Positions 30,770-38,270 of a DNA stretch of 64,000 nt are shown here, piece by piece. The stretch spans positions 62,001 to 126,000 of the forward strand of contig MVRC01000005.1 in NCBI GenBank assembly GCA_002067865.1. The letters are read 5' to 3'. A program made the position numbers and the translations under genes. The DNA is from Methanomassiliicoccales archaeon PtaU1.Bin124 (GTDB lineage Archaea; Thermoplasmatota; Thermoplasmata; Methanomassiliicoccales; UBA472). Within the stretch, counting starts at the first letter, position 1. Each line of letters begins with the position of its first letter. A model generated the notes under the pieces. That model made no database searches and was not told where the DNA came from. It saw only the letters and a list, made by a program, of their open reading frames with translations.

Positions 30770-31690
30770 ATGAACGACTCAAAGATCTGGATGGACGGAC
30801 AGTTGGTAGACTTCAAGGATGCGAAGGTGCACGTGCTGACCCACTGCCTGCACTATGGCAGCGGCGTCTTCGAGGGCATCCGCATCTATGACACGAAGAA
30901 AGGCAGGGCGATCTTCCGCCTGGAGGACCACATGGTCCGGTTCATGAACTCGGCCAAGGCCATCTCGATGCCGATGCCGTACGAGCTGGACGAGCTTTGC
31001 GAAGCGTGCCGGGAAGTGGTAAGGGCAGCACCGCCGGAAGGGGACTACCTTCGTCCTCTGGCGTTCTTCGGCATGAACCCCACCGGCAACATCGGGGTCA
31101 ACCCGCTGAAGAGCCCGGTCAACGTGGTCATCGCCTGCACCCACATGGGGGCGTACGTAGGTAAGGAGCAGCTGGAGAAGGGAGCGAAGATCATCACATC
31201 CAGCTGGGAGAAGCCCTCGAACCGGGCGGCGATGCTGAACGCCAAGGTCTGCGGGAACTACATCAATTCCGTAGTGGCCAGGGTGGAGGCGATCAAGCGC
31301 GGGGCGGACGAGGCGTTGATGCTGAATGCCAATGGCACCGTGGCCGAAGGCACTGGGGAGAACATATTCATGGTCAAGAAGGGCCTGATCATCACGCCCG
31401 ATCTCTCATCCGGGGTGCTGGAGGGCATCACCCGGGATTCGGTCATGACCATCGCCAAGGACCTTGGATACAATGTGATCGAGAAGCAGATCACCCGTTC
31501 CGAACTGTATCTGGCCGATGAGGTTCTCATGACCGGCACGGCGGCCGAGGTCACTCCCATTGGCAGCATCGACGATGTGCTCATCGGCGAAGGTAAGGCA
31601 GGCCCGATCACCAAGGCGATACAGAAGAAGTTCGCCGCGGCGGTCGTCGGCAAGGAGCCAAAGTACAAGGCCTGGCTGGACCTCGTTTAA
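30770..31690 (+). CDS. ilvE: Branched-chain amino acid aminotransferase
   Basis: Class IV PLP aminotransferase of 306 residues that interconverts Val, Leu and Ile with their 2-oxo acids in the cytosol. Motifs include the N-terminal HVLTHCLHYGSGVFEGIRIY, the PLP lysine in LNAKVCGNY near residue 160, ADEALMLNANGTVAEGTGEN, and the late ELYLADEVLMTGTAAEVTPI. The length is standard. It is the last gene of the leader-containing operon and is followed by a T-rich terminator. Confidence 0.93.
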   Translation: MNDSKIWMDGQLVDFKDAKVHVLTHCLHYGSGVFEGIRIYDTKKGRAIFRLEDHMVRFMNSAKAISMPMPYELDELCEACREVVRAAPPEGDYLRPLAFFGMNPTGNIGVNPLKSPVNVVIACTHMGAYVGKEQLEKGAKIITSSWEKPSNRAAMLNAKVCGNYINSVVARVEAIKRGADEALMLNANGTVAEGTGENIFMVKKGLIITPDLSSGVLEGITRDSVMTIAKDLGYNVIEKQITRSELYLADEVLMTGTAAEVTPIGSIDDVLIGEGKAGPITKAIQKKFAAAVVGKEPKYKAWLDLV

Positions 31691-31735
31691 AACCCTTTTT
31701 ATCCATTCCTTTTTTAATTTTCCTTTTTCTCTGCC
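31691..31735 (+). terminator. T-rich terminator after ilvE
   Basis: Directly after the stop, AACCCTTTTTATCC is followed by CCTTTTTTAATTTTCCTTTTTC, given here in two pieces. Successive T runs on the coding strand are the usual archaeal termination signal. Confidence 0.6.
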
Positions 31736-31743
31736 AGAGGGAT

Positions 31744-31750
31744 TTTATAT
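31744..31750 (+). promoter_or_regulatory. TATA box of the 2-oxoacid oxidoreductase operon
   Basis: TTTATAT, about 28 bases before the GTG at 31775. It implies a leaderless mRNA beginning with GTG. Confidence 0.6.
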
Positions 31751-31774
31751 CGCCCGCTGGACTATGACCATGCG

Positions 31775-32686
31775 GTGAATCGTGTGTACGAGGTTCGTTT
31801 TCATGGCAGGGGCGGTCAAGGCGCGGTAATGGCGGCGCAGGCGTTCGCCGAGGCGGCCGTCCTCAGCGGTCATCACGCTCAGGCGTTCCCATACTTTGGG
31901 GCAGAGCGCAGGGGCGCACCGGTCCGAGCGTTCGCCCGAGTGGACGATGCCAAGATCACCATCAAGTCCCAGATCTATGAGCCAGACCTGGTCGTCATCC
32001 TCGACGAATCTCTTCTCGAGATCGACCCGGTCGTGGACGGGCTGAAGGCAGAAGGCAGGGCCGTGGTGAACACTATGAAAGGCCCTGAAGAACTGGACCT
32101 GGGCGTCTCAGTCGATTGTGCTGCCGTCGATGCCAGCATCATCGCGCTGGAGACCATCAAGGCGCCCATAGTCAACACCGCCATCCTTGGCGCGCTGGCG
32201 AGAATGACCGATCTGGTCACCATCGAGGCCGTGAAGCAGGCCATTTCGGACCGCTTCGGGGAGAAATTGGGGCCGCAGGCCGCCGCAGCCAACTCACTCG
32301 CGGCGGAGCTGGCATATCAGAGGGCCAAGGTCGGCCGGTGCAAGGGAGAAAGGCCGATCGTGCAACGCAAGGTCTGGCTGCCAGATTGGGAAAAGGTCCC
32401 GCCAGGCGTGGTATTGGCCCAGGATTCGGTGGAAGGGGTGGCAATCGGTCCCGGTTCATCACTGACGAACTTCACCGGTACCTGGAGGACGGTCACTCCC
32501 CGATACCTCAAGGAGAAGTGCATTCGATGTCTCCGCTGCTGGTTCTGTTGTCCAGAGGGGTGCATCAAGCGTCAGCCAGATGATTATGAGAAATGGGATT
32601 ACCGTTACTGCAAGGGCTGTGGCATTTGTTCGAACGTGTGCCCGGTCCAGGCCATAGTCATGGAAAAGGGGGTGAAGGAATGGTGA
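31775..32686 (+). CDS. porGD: 2-oxoacid:ferredoxin oxidoreductase, fused gamma-delta subunit (Por type)
   Basis: A 303-residue fusion of two subunits. Residues about 1-190 are PorG-like (VRFHGRGGQGAVMAAQAFAE and FPYFGAERRGAPVRAFAR). About 215-303 are the PorD ferredoxin module with two [4Fe-4S] motifs (CIRCLRCWFCCPEGC and CKGCGICSNVCP). The enzyme reversibly links pyruvate or a related 2-oxo acid, CoA and ferredoxin. The start is a GTG placed by the TATA box; nearby ATGs are out of frame. The stop overlaps the alpha subunit start. Confidence 0.92.
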   Translation: MNRVYEVRFHGRGGQGAVMAAQAFAEAAVLSGHHAQAFPYFGAERRGAPVRAFARVDDAKITIKSQIYEPDLVVILDESLLEIDPVVDGLKAEGRAVVNTMKGPEELDLGVSVDCAAVDASIIALETIKAPIVNTAILGALARMTDLVTIEAVKQAISDRFGEKLGPQAAAANSLAAELAYQRAKVGRCKGERPIVQRKVWLPDWEKVPPGVVLAQDSVEGVAIGPGSSLTNFTGTWRTVTPRYLKEKCIRCLRCWFCCPEGCIKRQPDDYEKWDYRYCKGCGICSNVCPVQAIVMEKGVKEW

Positions 32687-33855
32687 TGAAGGTCCTCAGC
32701 GCCGATCATGCGGTCGCCTGGGGGGTCCGCCTGGCAAGGGCCGAGGTCGTTCCGGCCTTCCCCATCACACCCCAAACATTGATCATGGAACTACTGGCGG
32801 AGTTCATCTACGACGGCGAGATGGACGCCGATTTCATACCGGCCGAAAGCGAGCACAGTGTAATGAGCGTGGCCGTCGGTGCATCGGCCGGAGGTGTGAG
32901 GACCTTCACCGCGACCTCCTCGCAAGGGCTGGCATTGATGCACGAGATGCTCTACGCGGCCCCGCAGACCCGGCTGCCCATCGTCATGGCCAATGTGAAC
33001 CGGTCGCTGGGAGCGGCGGCTGGAATCTGGGCGGAGCATAACGATTCCATGCCAGAGCGGGAGTCGGGATGGCTCCAGGTATATGTGGAGGATGGACAGG
33101 AGGCGCTCGACATGACGATCCAGGCCTATCGACTGGCCGAGGACAGGAGGGTGCTGTTGCCGATCATGGTATGCTTGGATGGTTTCATCCTATCCCACAC
33201 GGTCGAAAGATTGGAGCTGCCAGACCAGCGAGCGGTGGACGATTTCCTTCCCAAGTTCGCGCCACAGGACGTCCTGGACCCCGAGGAGCCGAAGACGTTC
33301 AACCCCATCGTTCCACCAGAGTATGCGATGGAGATGAGATACCAGCTGGACAGGGCGATGGACGGAGCATCTTCGGTCGTGGCCGAGGTGGACTCGGTCT
33401 TCGCCTCCAGCTTCGGCCGCTCGTACGGCGGCCTATTGGAGAAATATCGCATGGACGACGCTGAGTACGCTCTGATCACTCTAGGCACGGCCACCAGCAC
33501 GGCCCGGACCATCGTCGATGAGCTCCGCGCTGCCGGCAAGAGGGCGGGCCTGATCAAATTGAGGTTCATGCGGCCGTTCCCCCACGAGAAGCTGAGGGAA
33601 GCGTGCAAGGGACTGAAGGCATTGGGCGTCTTCGACCGTTCCGTCGGATTCAATCGTTTCGGTCCGGTCTTCACGGAGGTCCGCAATTCCCTGTACGACC
33701 TCAAGATCCCGATCACGGACCATATCGGCGGCATCGGGGGGAGGGATGTGACCCTGAACGACATGAGGGACATCTATGCCGCACTGGAGAGGAGCACGGA
33801 GAACGGTAAGGTGAGGCCCGTCACCTGGCACGGCCTGAGGGGGGTGCAGCGATGA
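32680..33855 (+). CDS. porA: 2-oxoacid:ferredoxin oxidoreductase alpha subunit (Por type)
   Basis: A 391-residue subunit carrying the substrate-binding and pyrimidine-side TPP regions. Recognisable segments are VVPAFPITPQTLIMELLAEF, ESEHSVMSVAVGASAGGVRT, TFTATSSQGLALMHEML and VCLDGFILSHTVERLELPDQ. These match PorA more closely than KorA. The start is ATG 32680 or 32686, both overlapping the preceding stop (TGGTGATG), with GGGGGTG as ribosome-binding site. The beta gene overlaps its end by four bases. Confidence 0.93.
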   Translation: MVMKVLSADHAVAWGVRLARAEVVPAFPITPQTLIMELLAEFIYDGEMDADFIPAESEHSVMSVAVGASAGGVRTFTATSSQGLALMHEMLYAAPQTRLPIVMANVNRSLGAAAGIWAEHNDSMPERESGWLQVYVEDGQEALDMTIQAYRLAEDRRVLLPIMVCLDGFILSHTVERLELPDQRAVDDFLPKFAPQDVLDPEEPKTFNPIVPPEYAMEMRYQLDRAMDGASSVVAEVDSVFASSFGRSYGGLLEKYRMDDAEYALITLGTATSTARTIVDELRAAGKRAGLIKLRFMRPFPHEKLREACKGLKALGVFDRSVGFNRFGPVFTEVRNSLYDLKIPITDHIGGIGGRDVTLNDMRDIYAALERSTENGKVRPVTWHGLRGVQR

Positions 33856-34820
33856 GCGAAGAGATGGCGACGATCAAGGACATGCCAAACAACGATTACT
33901 TCCTGAGCGGCCATGGCGCCTGTCCGGGCTGCGGGGTGGCCATAGCCGTCAAGAACATCATGCGCATTCTCGGCCCGGACACGACCGTTTATGTGCCAGC
34001 GTCCTGCCTCATCGTGTTCAGCGCTCTCTACCCAACCTCGGCATTCCGCAACCCGTTCCTGTTCACCGCCTTCGAGAACACCGGCGCCGTCATCACCGGC
34101 ATCAAGGCCGCCCAGCGCAGAAGGGGGGTCCAGGGGAACGTGGTCGGATTCGCGGGAGACGGGGGCACGTTCGATATCGGGCTCCAGGCCATGTCAGGGG
34201 CGGCGGAAAGGGGCGAGGACGTTCTGTATGTCTGCCTGGACAACGAGGCCTACATGAACACCGGCATCCAGCGTTCCGGTGCAACGCCCTTCGGGGCTTG
34301 GACCACCACTTCGCCAGTAGGTAAGGTGAGGCAGGGGAAGAGGCAGATGAAGAAGGACATCATGGACATCGTCATCGCCAATCAGCCTGCTTACGCCGCC
34401 ACGCTCTCGATCGCACACTTTTCCGATTTCATCAAGAAGGTGGACAAAGCGAAGAGGATGAAAGGGTTCCGCTTCCTGCACGTGCTGACGCCGTGCGTAC
34501 CTGGCTGGAAGACAGAGTCGATCAGGTCGGTGGAATTGGCCCGGCTGGCCGTTGAGACTGGTATGTGGACGCTGTACGAATGGGAGTTCGGGGAGGCCCG
34601 GTCCACCTACAGACCGAAGGAGATGCGACCAGTGACCGACTATCTCATGCCGCAGGGGAGGTTCCGCCACATGTCAAAGGACGACCTGAACCTGCTGCAG
34701 CGTTGGTTGTGCGAGAAATGGTACTATCATTACGGCCACGAGGTGGAACAGCCAGTATGTCATATCAACCATGAGGAGAAGCCGATGCACTTCGACGGGG
34801 ACCCGCTTCACGGCGTATGA
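33852..34820 (+). CDS. porB: 2-oxoacid:ferredoxin oxidoreductase beta subunit (Por type)
   Basis: A 322-residue TPP-binding subunit. It has the cluster-ligand segment GHGACPGCGVAIAVK, the TPP/Mg motif GFAGDGGTFDIGLQAMSGA, and CLDNEAYMNTGIQRSGATPF, the last typical of pyruvate or 2-ketoisovalerate enzymes. A C-terminal extension beyond about residue 290 is rich in His and Tyr (KWYYHYGHEVEQPVCHIN). The substrate is most likely pyruvate, but a branched-chain 2-oxo acid is possible given the adjacent ilvE operon. Thirteen bases overlap the convergent kinase gene. Confidence 0.92.
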   Translation: MSEEMATIKDMPNNDYFLSGHGACPGCGVAIAVKNIMRILGPDTTVYVPASCLIVFSALYPTSAFRNPFLFTAFENTGAVITGIKAAQRRRGVQGNVVGFAGDGGTFDIGLQAMSGAAERGEDVLYVCLDNEAYMNTGIQRSGATPFGAWTTTSPVGKVRQGKRQMKKDIMDIVIANQPAYAATLSIAHFSDFIKKVDKAKRMKGFRFLHVLTPCVPGWKTESIRSVELARLAVETGMWTLYEWEFGEARSTYRPKEMRPVTDYLMPQGRFRHMSKDDLNLLQRWLCEKWYYHYGHEVEQPVCHINHEEKPMHFDGDPLHGV

Positions 34821-36616
34821 TCCCGTTTGGCCTGACGGCAAATGCTGTCATCGACCATCGGCGATCCTGGCGGACGCAGTTCGATGATGAAACGAGTGCC
34901 GCTGGGGGCGTTGTCGAACACGCTGATCGAACCTCCAAATCTTTCCACCAGCCTCTTGACCAGGAATAGGCCATATCCCATGCCCTTCGAGCTCCTAGAC
35001 TTGGTGCCAAGCTGGAACATCGTGCCTTTCAGCTCGGGCGGCATACCCTTTCCATTATCGGCCACCTCTATGGTGCAACCCAGGTCCGTTTTTTTCAGGA
35101 TGATCTCAGCCACATTCCCGCCAGAATGCCTTATGGCGTTCCCTACAAGATTGTCCAGTACGTTCTCCAGGGACTCATCGGCCATGGCCGTGCATTCCCC
35201 TATGATGTTGATGGAAAAGCCGCTCACCTGATGGTTGTTGCGCACTCTCTCCGCCATCGCTCTGACATCGACCGCCTTTAGGTCCAGGGGCTCATTGATC
35301 GCCCTCATCATGCGTTTCATCCTCTGAACCAAGGAATCCATGTTCCGGATGGCGTTGTCCATCCTCGCCAGATTCTCCTCCTTTCCATTGATCTTGTAGA
35401 GGTCCAGATTTCCGGATATTATCGACAGCTGGTTCACCGTATCGTGCACCAGGATCCGGTTGATCAGGTCCAGTGCATCGTTCAGTTCGCTGGTCTTTTC
35501 CTGGTATCTTTCCAGCTCGGTGATGTCCAGTCCGGTGAGGATGACCCTGACGCTCCCTTCCAGGTCGGCCTCGCCGCCCTTCCAGAGTATCGATATGCAT
35601 TCTCCCTTCTGCTTCACCGATTGCCTGAACGAGTCTATCTCTCTAGAACGGAGCCTTGGAATATTGGCCGATAATCGTTCGGCCCCCTCACCATGGAACA
35701 GCAACGATATCTCCTTCCCGTTGATGTCCTTCTCCTCGCCGCCGATCAGTTCTCTCATCTTCCGGTTCACATGCACGACCTTATTGTCGTCATCAAGGAG
35801 CGCCAAGAATGAATGGCCTCTCTCCCCCAGTGTCCGGTATATCTCCTCGCTGGTGCTGAGGGACCGATACATCGAATCCAGCGGCCGTGTGATGCTCACG
35901 TATACGACCGCTATGAAGATCATTCCGAAAGCCACCAGCGTCAGCAGATGTCCGATAAGGTTGAAGATGTCATAGACGCCCAGATAGTTGGTGAAGCAGA
36001 TTTCGGCCACGATCGAGAGGAACAACGCAATAGACAATGCCACGTACGTGCTTCTATCCAGGCTTTTCCTTCTTTGGTAGAGCAATACCCATGCGACGGC
36101 CATCAAGGCCGCGATCACGTATTCGCTGATCACCTTGAACGGTGTCAGGCCGGTGCCTTCAACGTAGCAGGCGGGGAAGACGCCGAAATAAATGGCCGCG
36201 AACGTGCCCACGGTGAAGAGGCCGAACAGACCGCCGATGAGGTAATCGTTGACCTTCTTGCCGATCAGCAGGAACGCTCCGATGAAACAGAACGCTTCCA
36301 GATACTTTTGCGCGATCCACAGCTGGGTGGGCAGGTTCGAATCGATCCCCGGCAATATGCCCATCCCCTTGTACGTGATGAGATGAAGAAGGTCGATGAT
36401 GGCGATGGCGAAGAACCCTATGCCAAGGGTCATCAGATAGGAATCGTTCGTCTTTCGTGTGATCCAGGCCAAGGTGCCGATGGCGAACAGGATGGCCAAG
36501 ATGAAGATCTCCACCATCACATGGAAGAAGAGATAGGAGTACAGACTGGTCAGGTAGAGGACGAACAGTGCGCATAGGGTGAAGACCAGCGTTTTCAGGT
36601 ATCTCTTCTCCAACAT
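34808..36616 (-). CDS. Membrane histidine kinase with MASE3 sensor and PAS domain
   Basis: A 602-residue sensor kinase. The N-terminal MASE3 region (about 1-245) has seven or eight membrane helices and the hallmark IIDLLHLITYKGMGI. A PAS domain follows (about 265-385: GHSFLALLDDDNKVVHVNRK). The dimerisation helix has the phosphoacceptor HDTVNQLSII, and the ATPase domain has VLDNLVGNAIRHS, VADNGKGMP and GMGYGLFLVK. The ATG at 36616 follows GGAGGTG; the frame runs on upstream through a TATA-like TTTAAATATC near 36659-36668. No response regulator is encoded nearby. Confidence 0.9.
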   Translation of the reverse strand: MLEKRYLKTLVFTLCALFVLYLTSLYSYLFFHVMVEIFILAILFAIGTLAWITRKTNDSYLMTLGIGFFAIAIIDLLHLITYKGMGILPGIDSNLPTQLWIAQKYLEAFCFIGAFLLIGKKVNDYLIGGLFGLFTVGTFAAIYFGVFPACYVEGTGLTPFKVISEYVIAALMAVAWVLLYQRRKSLDRSTYVALSIALFLSIVAEICFTNYLGVYDIFNLIGHLLTLVAFGMIFIAVVYVSITRPLDSMYRSLSTSEEIYRTLGERGHSFLALLDDDNKVVHVNRKMRELIGGEEKDINGKEISLLFHGEGAERLSANIPRLRSREIDSFRQSVKQKGECISILWKGGEADLEGSVRVILTGLDITELERYQEKTSELNDALDLINRILVHDTVNQLSIISGNLDLYKINGKEENLARMDNAIRNMDSLVQRMKRMMRAINEPLDLKAVDVRAMAERVRNNHQVSGFSINIIGECTAMADESLENVLDNLVGNAIRHSGGNVAEIILKKTDLGCTIEVADNGKGMPPELKGTMFQLGTKSRSSKGMGYGLFLVKRLVERFGGSISVFDNAPSGTRFIIELRPPGSPMVDDSICRQAKRDHTP

Positions 36617-36769
36617 GGCGTCCACCTCCATGTGAACGAGGTAGAGTATCTCACTACCTATGATATTTAAACGAGCGGTCCTTAAGGGGTCAAGTCCGAA
36701 CAAATTCCACTGCTTGTTACAAATAAGCCAGATGGTATGTGTGCATGGACCCCATGCTCCTCCAAACCC

Positions 36770-36777
36770 TTTTATAC
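36770..36777 (+). promoter_or_regulatory. TATA box of the L7Ae operon
   Basis: TTTTATAC, predicting transcription from about 36798. The untranslated leader before the ATG at 36858 would be about 58 bases. Confidence 0.6.
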
Positions 36778-36820
36778 GACCATCCCTTTGAGCAGTTCTG
36801 CTCTTTTGAGCCCATGAATA

Positions 36821-36850
36821 ATGAGGATGTTTAACAACATCGGAAGGAGG
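36821..36850 (+). promoter_or_regulatory. Kink-turn-like element over the L7Ae ribosome-binding site
   Basis: In the leader of the L7Ae gene, GATGTT (36826-36831) pairs with AACATC (36836-36841). The stem is flanked by ATGAG on the 5' side and GGAAGGAGG on the 3' side. Together they read like a box C (ATGAGGA, consensus RUGAUGA) opposite a box D (CGGA, consensus CUGA), with the tandem G-A pairs in place. The 3' strand runs into the Shine-Dalgarno site. L7Ae is known to bind kink-turns and, in Sulfolobus, to repress its own mRNA this way. Confidence 0.4.
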
Positions 36851-36857
36851 TAAAAGA

Positions 36858-37229
36858 ATGGCGAAGCCAATCTTCGTTAAGTTCGAAATGCCGAAGGAAC
36901 TGCAGGACAAGGCCTATGAGGTCGTCGAGCTCGCTCGCGACTCTGGCAAGATCAAGAAGGGGACCAACGAGGTCACCAAGCTGGTCGAGAGGGGCGAGGC
37001 CGTCCTGGTCGTTATGGCCGAGGACGTACAGCCCCCAGAGATCCTGGCCCACATCCCGCTCCTGGCCGAGGAGAGGAACGTCGCCTACGTCTACGTTCCG
37101 AGCAAGCTTGAGTTGGGAAACGCATGCGGCCTGTCGAAGCCGACCGCATCCCTGGCCATCCTGGACGCCGGAAAGGGAAAGCCGGTCCTGGACGCATTGA
37201 TCGACCAGGTCAAGAAGCTGAAGAAGTAA
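36858..37229 (+). CDS. rpl7ae: Ribosomal protein L7Ae
   Basis: A 123-residue kink-turn-binding protein of the large ribosomal subunit, also a core part of archaeal box C/D and H/ACA RNPs and RNase P. The RNA-contacting KKGTNEVTKLVERGEAVLVV and the family stretch AEDVQPPEILAHIPLLAEE are clear. The ribosome-binding site GGAAGGAGG is strong. The gene begins the conserved archaeal cluster L7Ae-S28e-L24e-Ndk-aIF5B. The leader contains a possible self-binding element. Confidence 0.97.
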   Translation: MAKPIFVKFEMPKELQDKAYEVVELARDSGKIKKGTNEVTKLVERGEAVLVVMAEDVQPPEILAHIPLLAEERNVAYVYVPSKLELGNACGLSKPTASLAILDAGKGKPVLDALIDQVKKLKK

Positions 37230-37242
37230 AAAGGTGTGACAC

Positions 37243-37458
37243 ATGGCAGACGATGAGGGAAGCATCCCATCGGAGGTCGTGGAGATCATCGGCCGCACTG
37301 GCATGACCGGCGAGGCGACTCAGGTCAAGGTCCGTGTGCTCGATGGCCGCGACAAGGGCCGTATCATCACCCGCAACATCATGGGACCAGTCCGCATGGG
37401 CGACATCCTTATGCTGCGCGAGACTTCCAGGGAAGCCAGGAAGCTCTCCATCCGTTAA
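37243..37458 (+). CDS. rps28e: Ribosomal protein S28e
   Basis: A 71-residue small-subunit protein, full length. It shows [20 protein letters not shown] and the conserved C-terminal [25 protein letters not shown] pattern (split here), ending LSIR. It is 13 bases downstream of L7Ae and 19 bases before L24e, in the standard archaeal order. Confidence 0.97.
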   Translation: MADDEGSIPSEVVEIIGRTGMTGEATQVKVRVLDGRDKGRIITRNIMGPVRMGDILMLRETSREARKLSIR

Positions 37459-37477
37459 TCTGCAAGGAGGAATAAAA

Positions 37478-37711
37478 ATGGTCGAACAAAAGATCTGCTC
37501 CTTCTGCGGCACCGAGATCGAACCCGGCACGGGCAAGATGTTCGTCAAGAAGGATGGAACCGTCTTCATGTTCTGCACCCACAAGTGCTACATGAACATG
37601 ATCCAGATGAAGCGCATTCCCCGTACCACCGAGTGGACCAAGGCCTATGCGACCGCCAAGGCCATCTCGAAGGCGGAGAAGCACGTAGAACAGCCTGAGC
37701 AGAAGGCGTGA
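37478..37711 (+). CDS. rpl24e: Ribosomal protein L24e
   Basis: A 77-residue large-subunit protein with the zinc finger [16 protein letters not shown] followed by FCTHKCYMN, giving the four expected cysteines. The ATG at 37478 follows AAGGAGG; the open frame extends upstream across the S28e gene but without meaning. A short Lys/Glu-rich tail follows the core. Its stop overlaps the start of ndk by four bases. Confidence 0.96.
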   Translation: MVEQKICSFCGTEIEPGTGKMFVKKDGTVFMFCTHKCYMNMIQMKRIPRTTEWTKAYATAKAISKAEKHVEQPEQKA

Positions 37712-38169
37712 GCTCAATGATAGAGCGCACCTTCGTCATGTTGAAGCCGGACGCCGTACAGCGTGGCCTGATGGGCGATATCGTCGCCCGCCTGGAGCGC
37801 AAGGGCTACAAGCCGGTAGCGATGAAGCTCATGCACATCCCCCGCGAGCTGGCGGAGCGCCACTACGGGGAGCACAAGGGCAAGAGCTTCTTCATGGGTC
37901 TGATCGACTACATCACCTCCGGCCCGGTGCTGGTGATGGTGTGGGAGGGAGAGAACGTCGTGGCGGACATGAGGGCCATGATGGGCAAGACGAACCCCAA
38001 GGACGCCTTGCCTGGCACCATCCGCGGTGACTTCGCCCAGCAGACCGGCAGGAACATCATCCACGGCTCCGACTCCGTCGAGTCGGCCAAGCGGGAGATC
38101 GCCCTGTTCTTCAACGACTACGAGCTGCAGAGCTGGAAGCTGACTTCCGAGCCCTGGCTGTTCGAGTGA
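37708..38169 (+). CDS. ndk: Nucleoside diphosphate kinase
   Basis: A 153-residue enzyme that balances nucleoside triphosphates. The opening [20 protein letters not shown], the KPDA motif, and the active-site histidine in [16 protein letters not shown] are all present. It is coupled to L24e by an ATGA overlap. Its stop is followed by CAAACCCCTTTTCATTCC, a probable termination tract. Confidence 0.97.
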   Translation: MSSMIERTFVMLKPDAVQRGLMGDIVARLERKGYKPVAMKLMHIPRELAERHYGEHKGKSFFMGLIDYITSGPVLVMVWEGENVVADMRAMMGKTNPKDALPGTIRGDFAQQTGRNIIHGSDSVESAKREIALFFNDYELQSWKLTSEPWLFE

Positions 38170-38241
38170 ACGGTCCAAACCCCTTTTCATTCCATATTTT
38201 TCATCCAGATATCAAAATCGCGTCCATTTCTTAAGGAAACT

Positions 38242-38249
38242 ACAAATAT
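38242..38249 (+). promoter_or_regulatory. TATA box for aIF5B
   Basis: ACAAATAT about 26 bases before the ATG at 38271, predicting a leaderless mRNA. aIF5B therefore has its own promoter despite the cluster arrangement. Confidence 0.5.
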
Positions 38250-38270
38250 CGATTCTCTAATGCGACAAAT

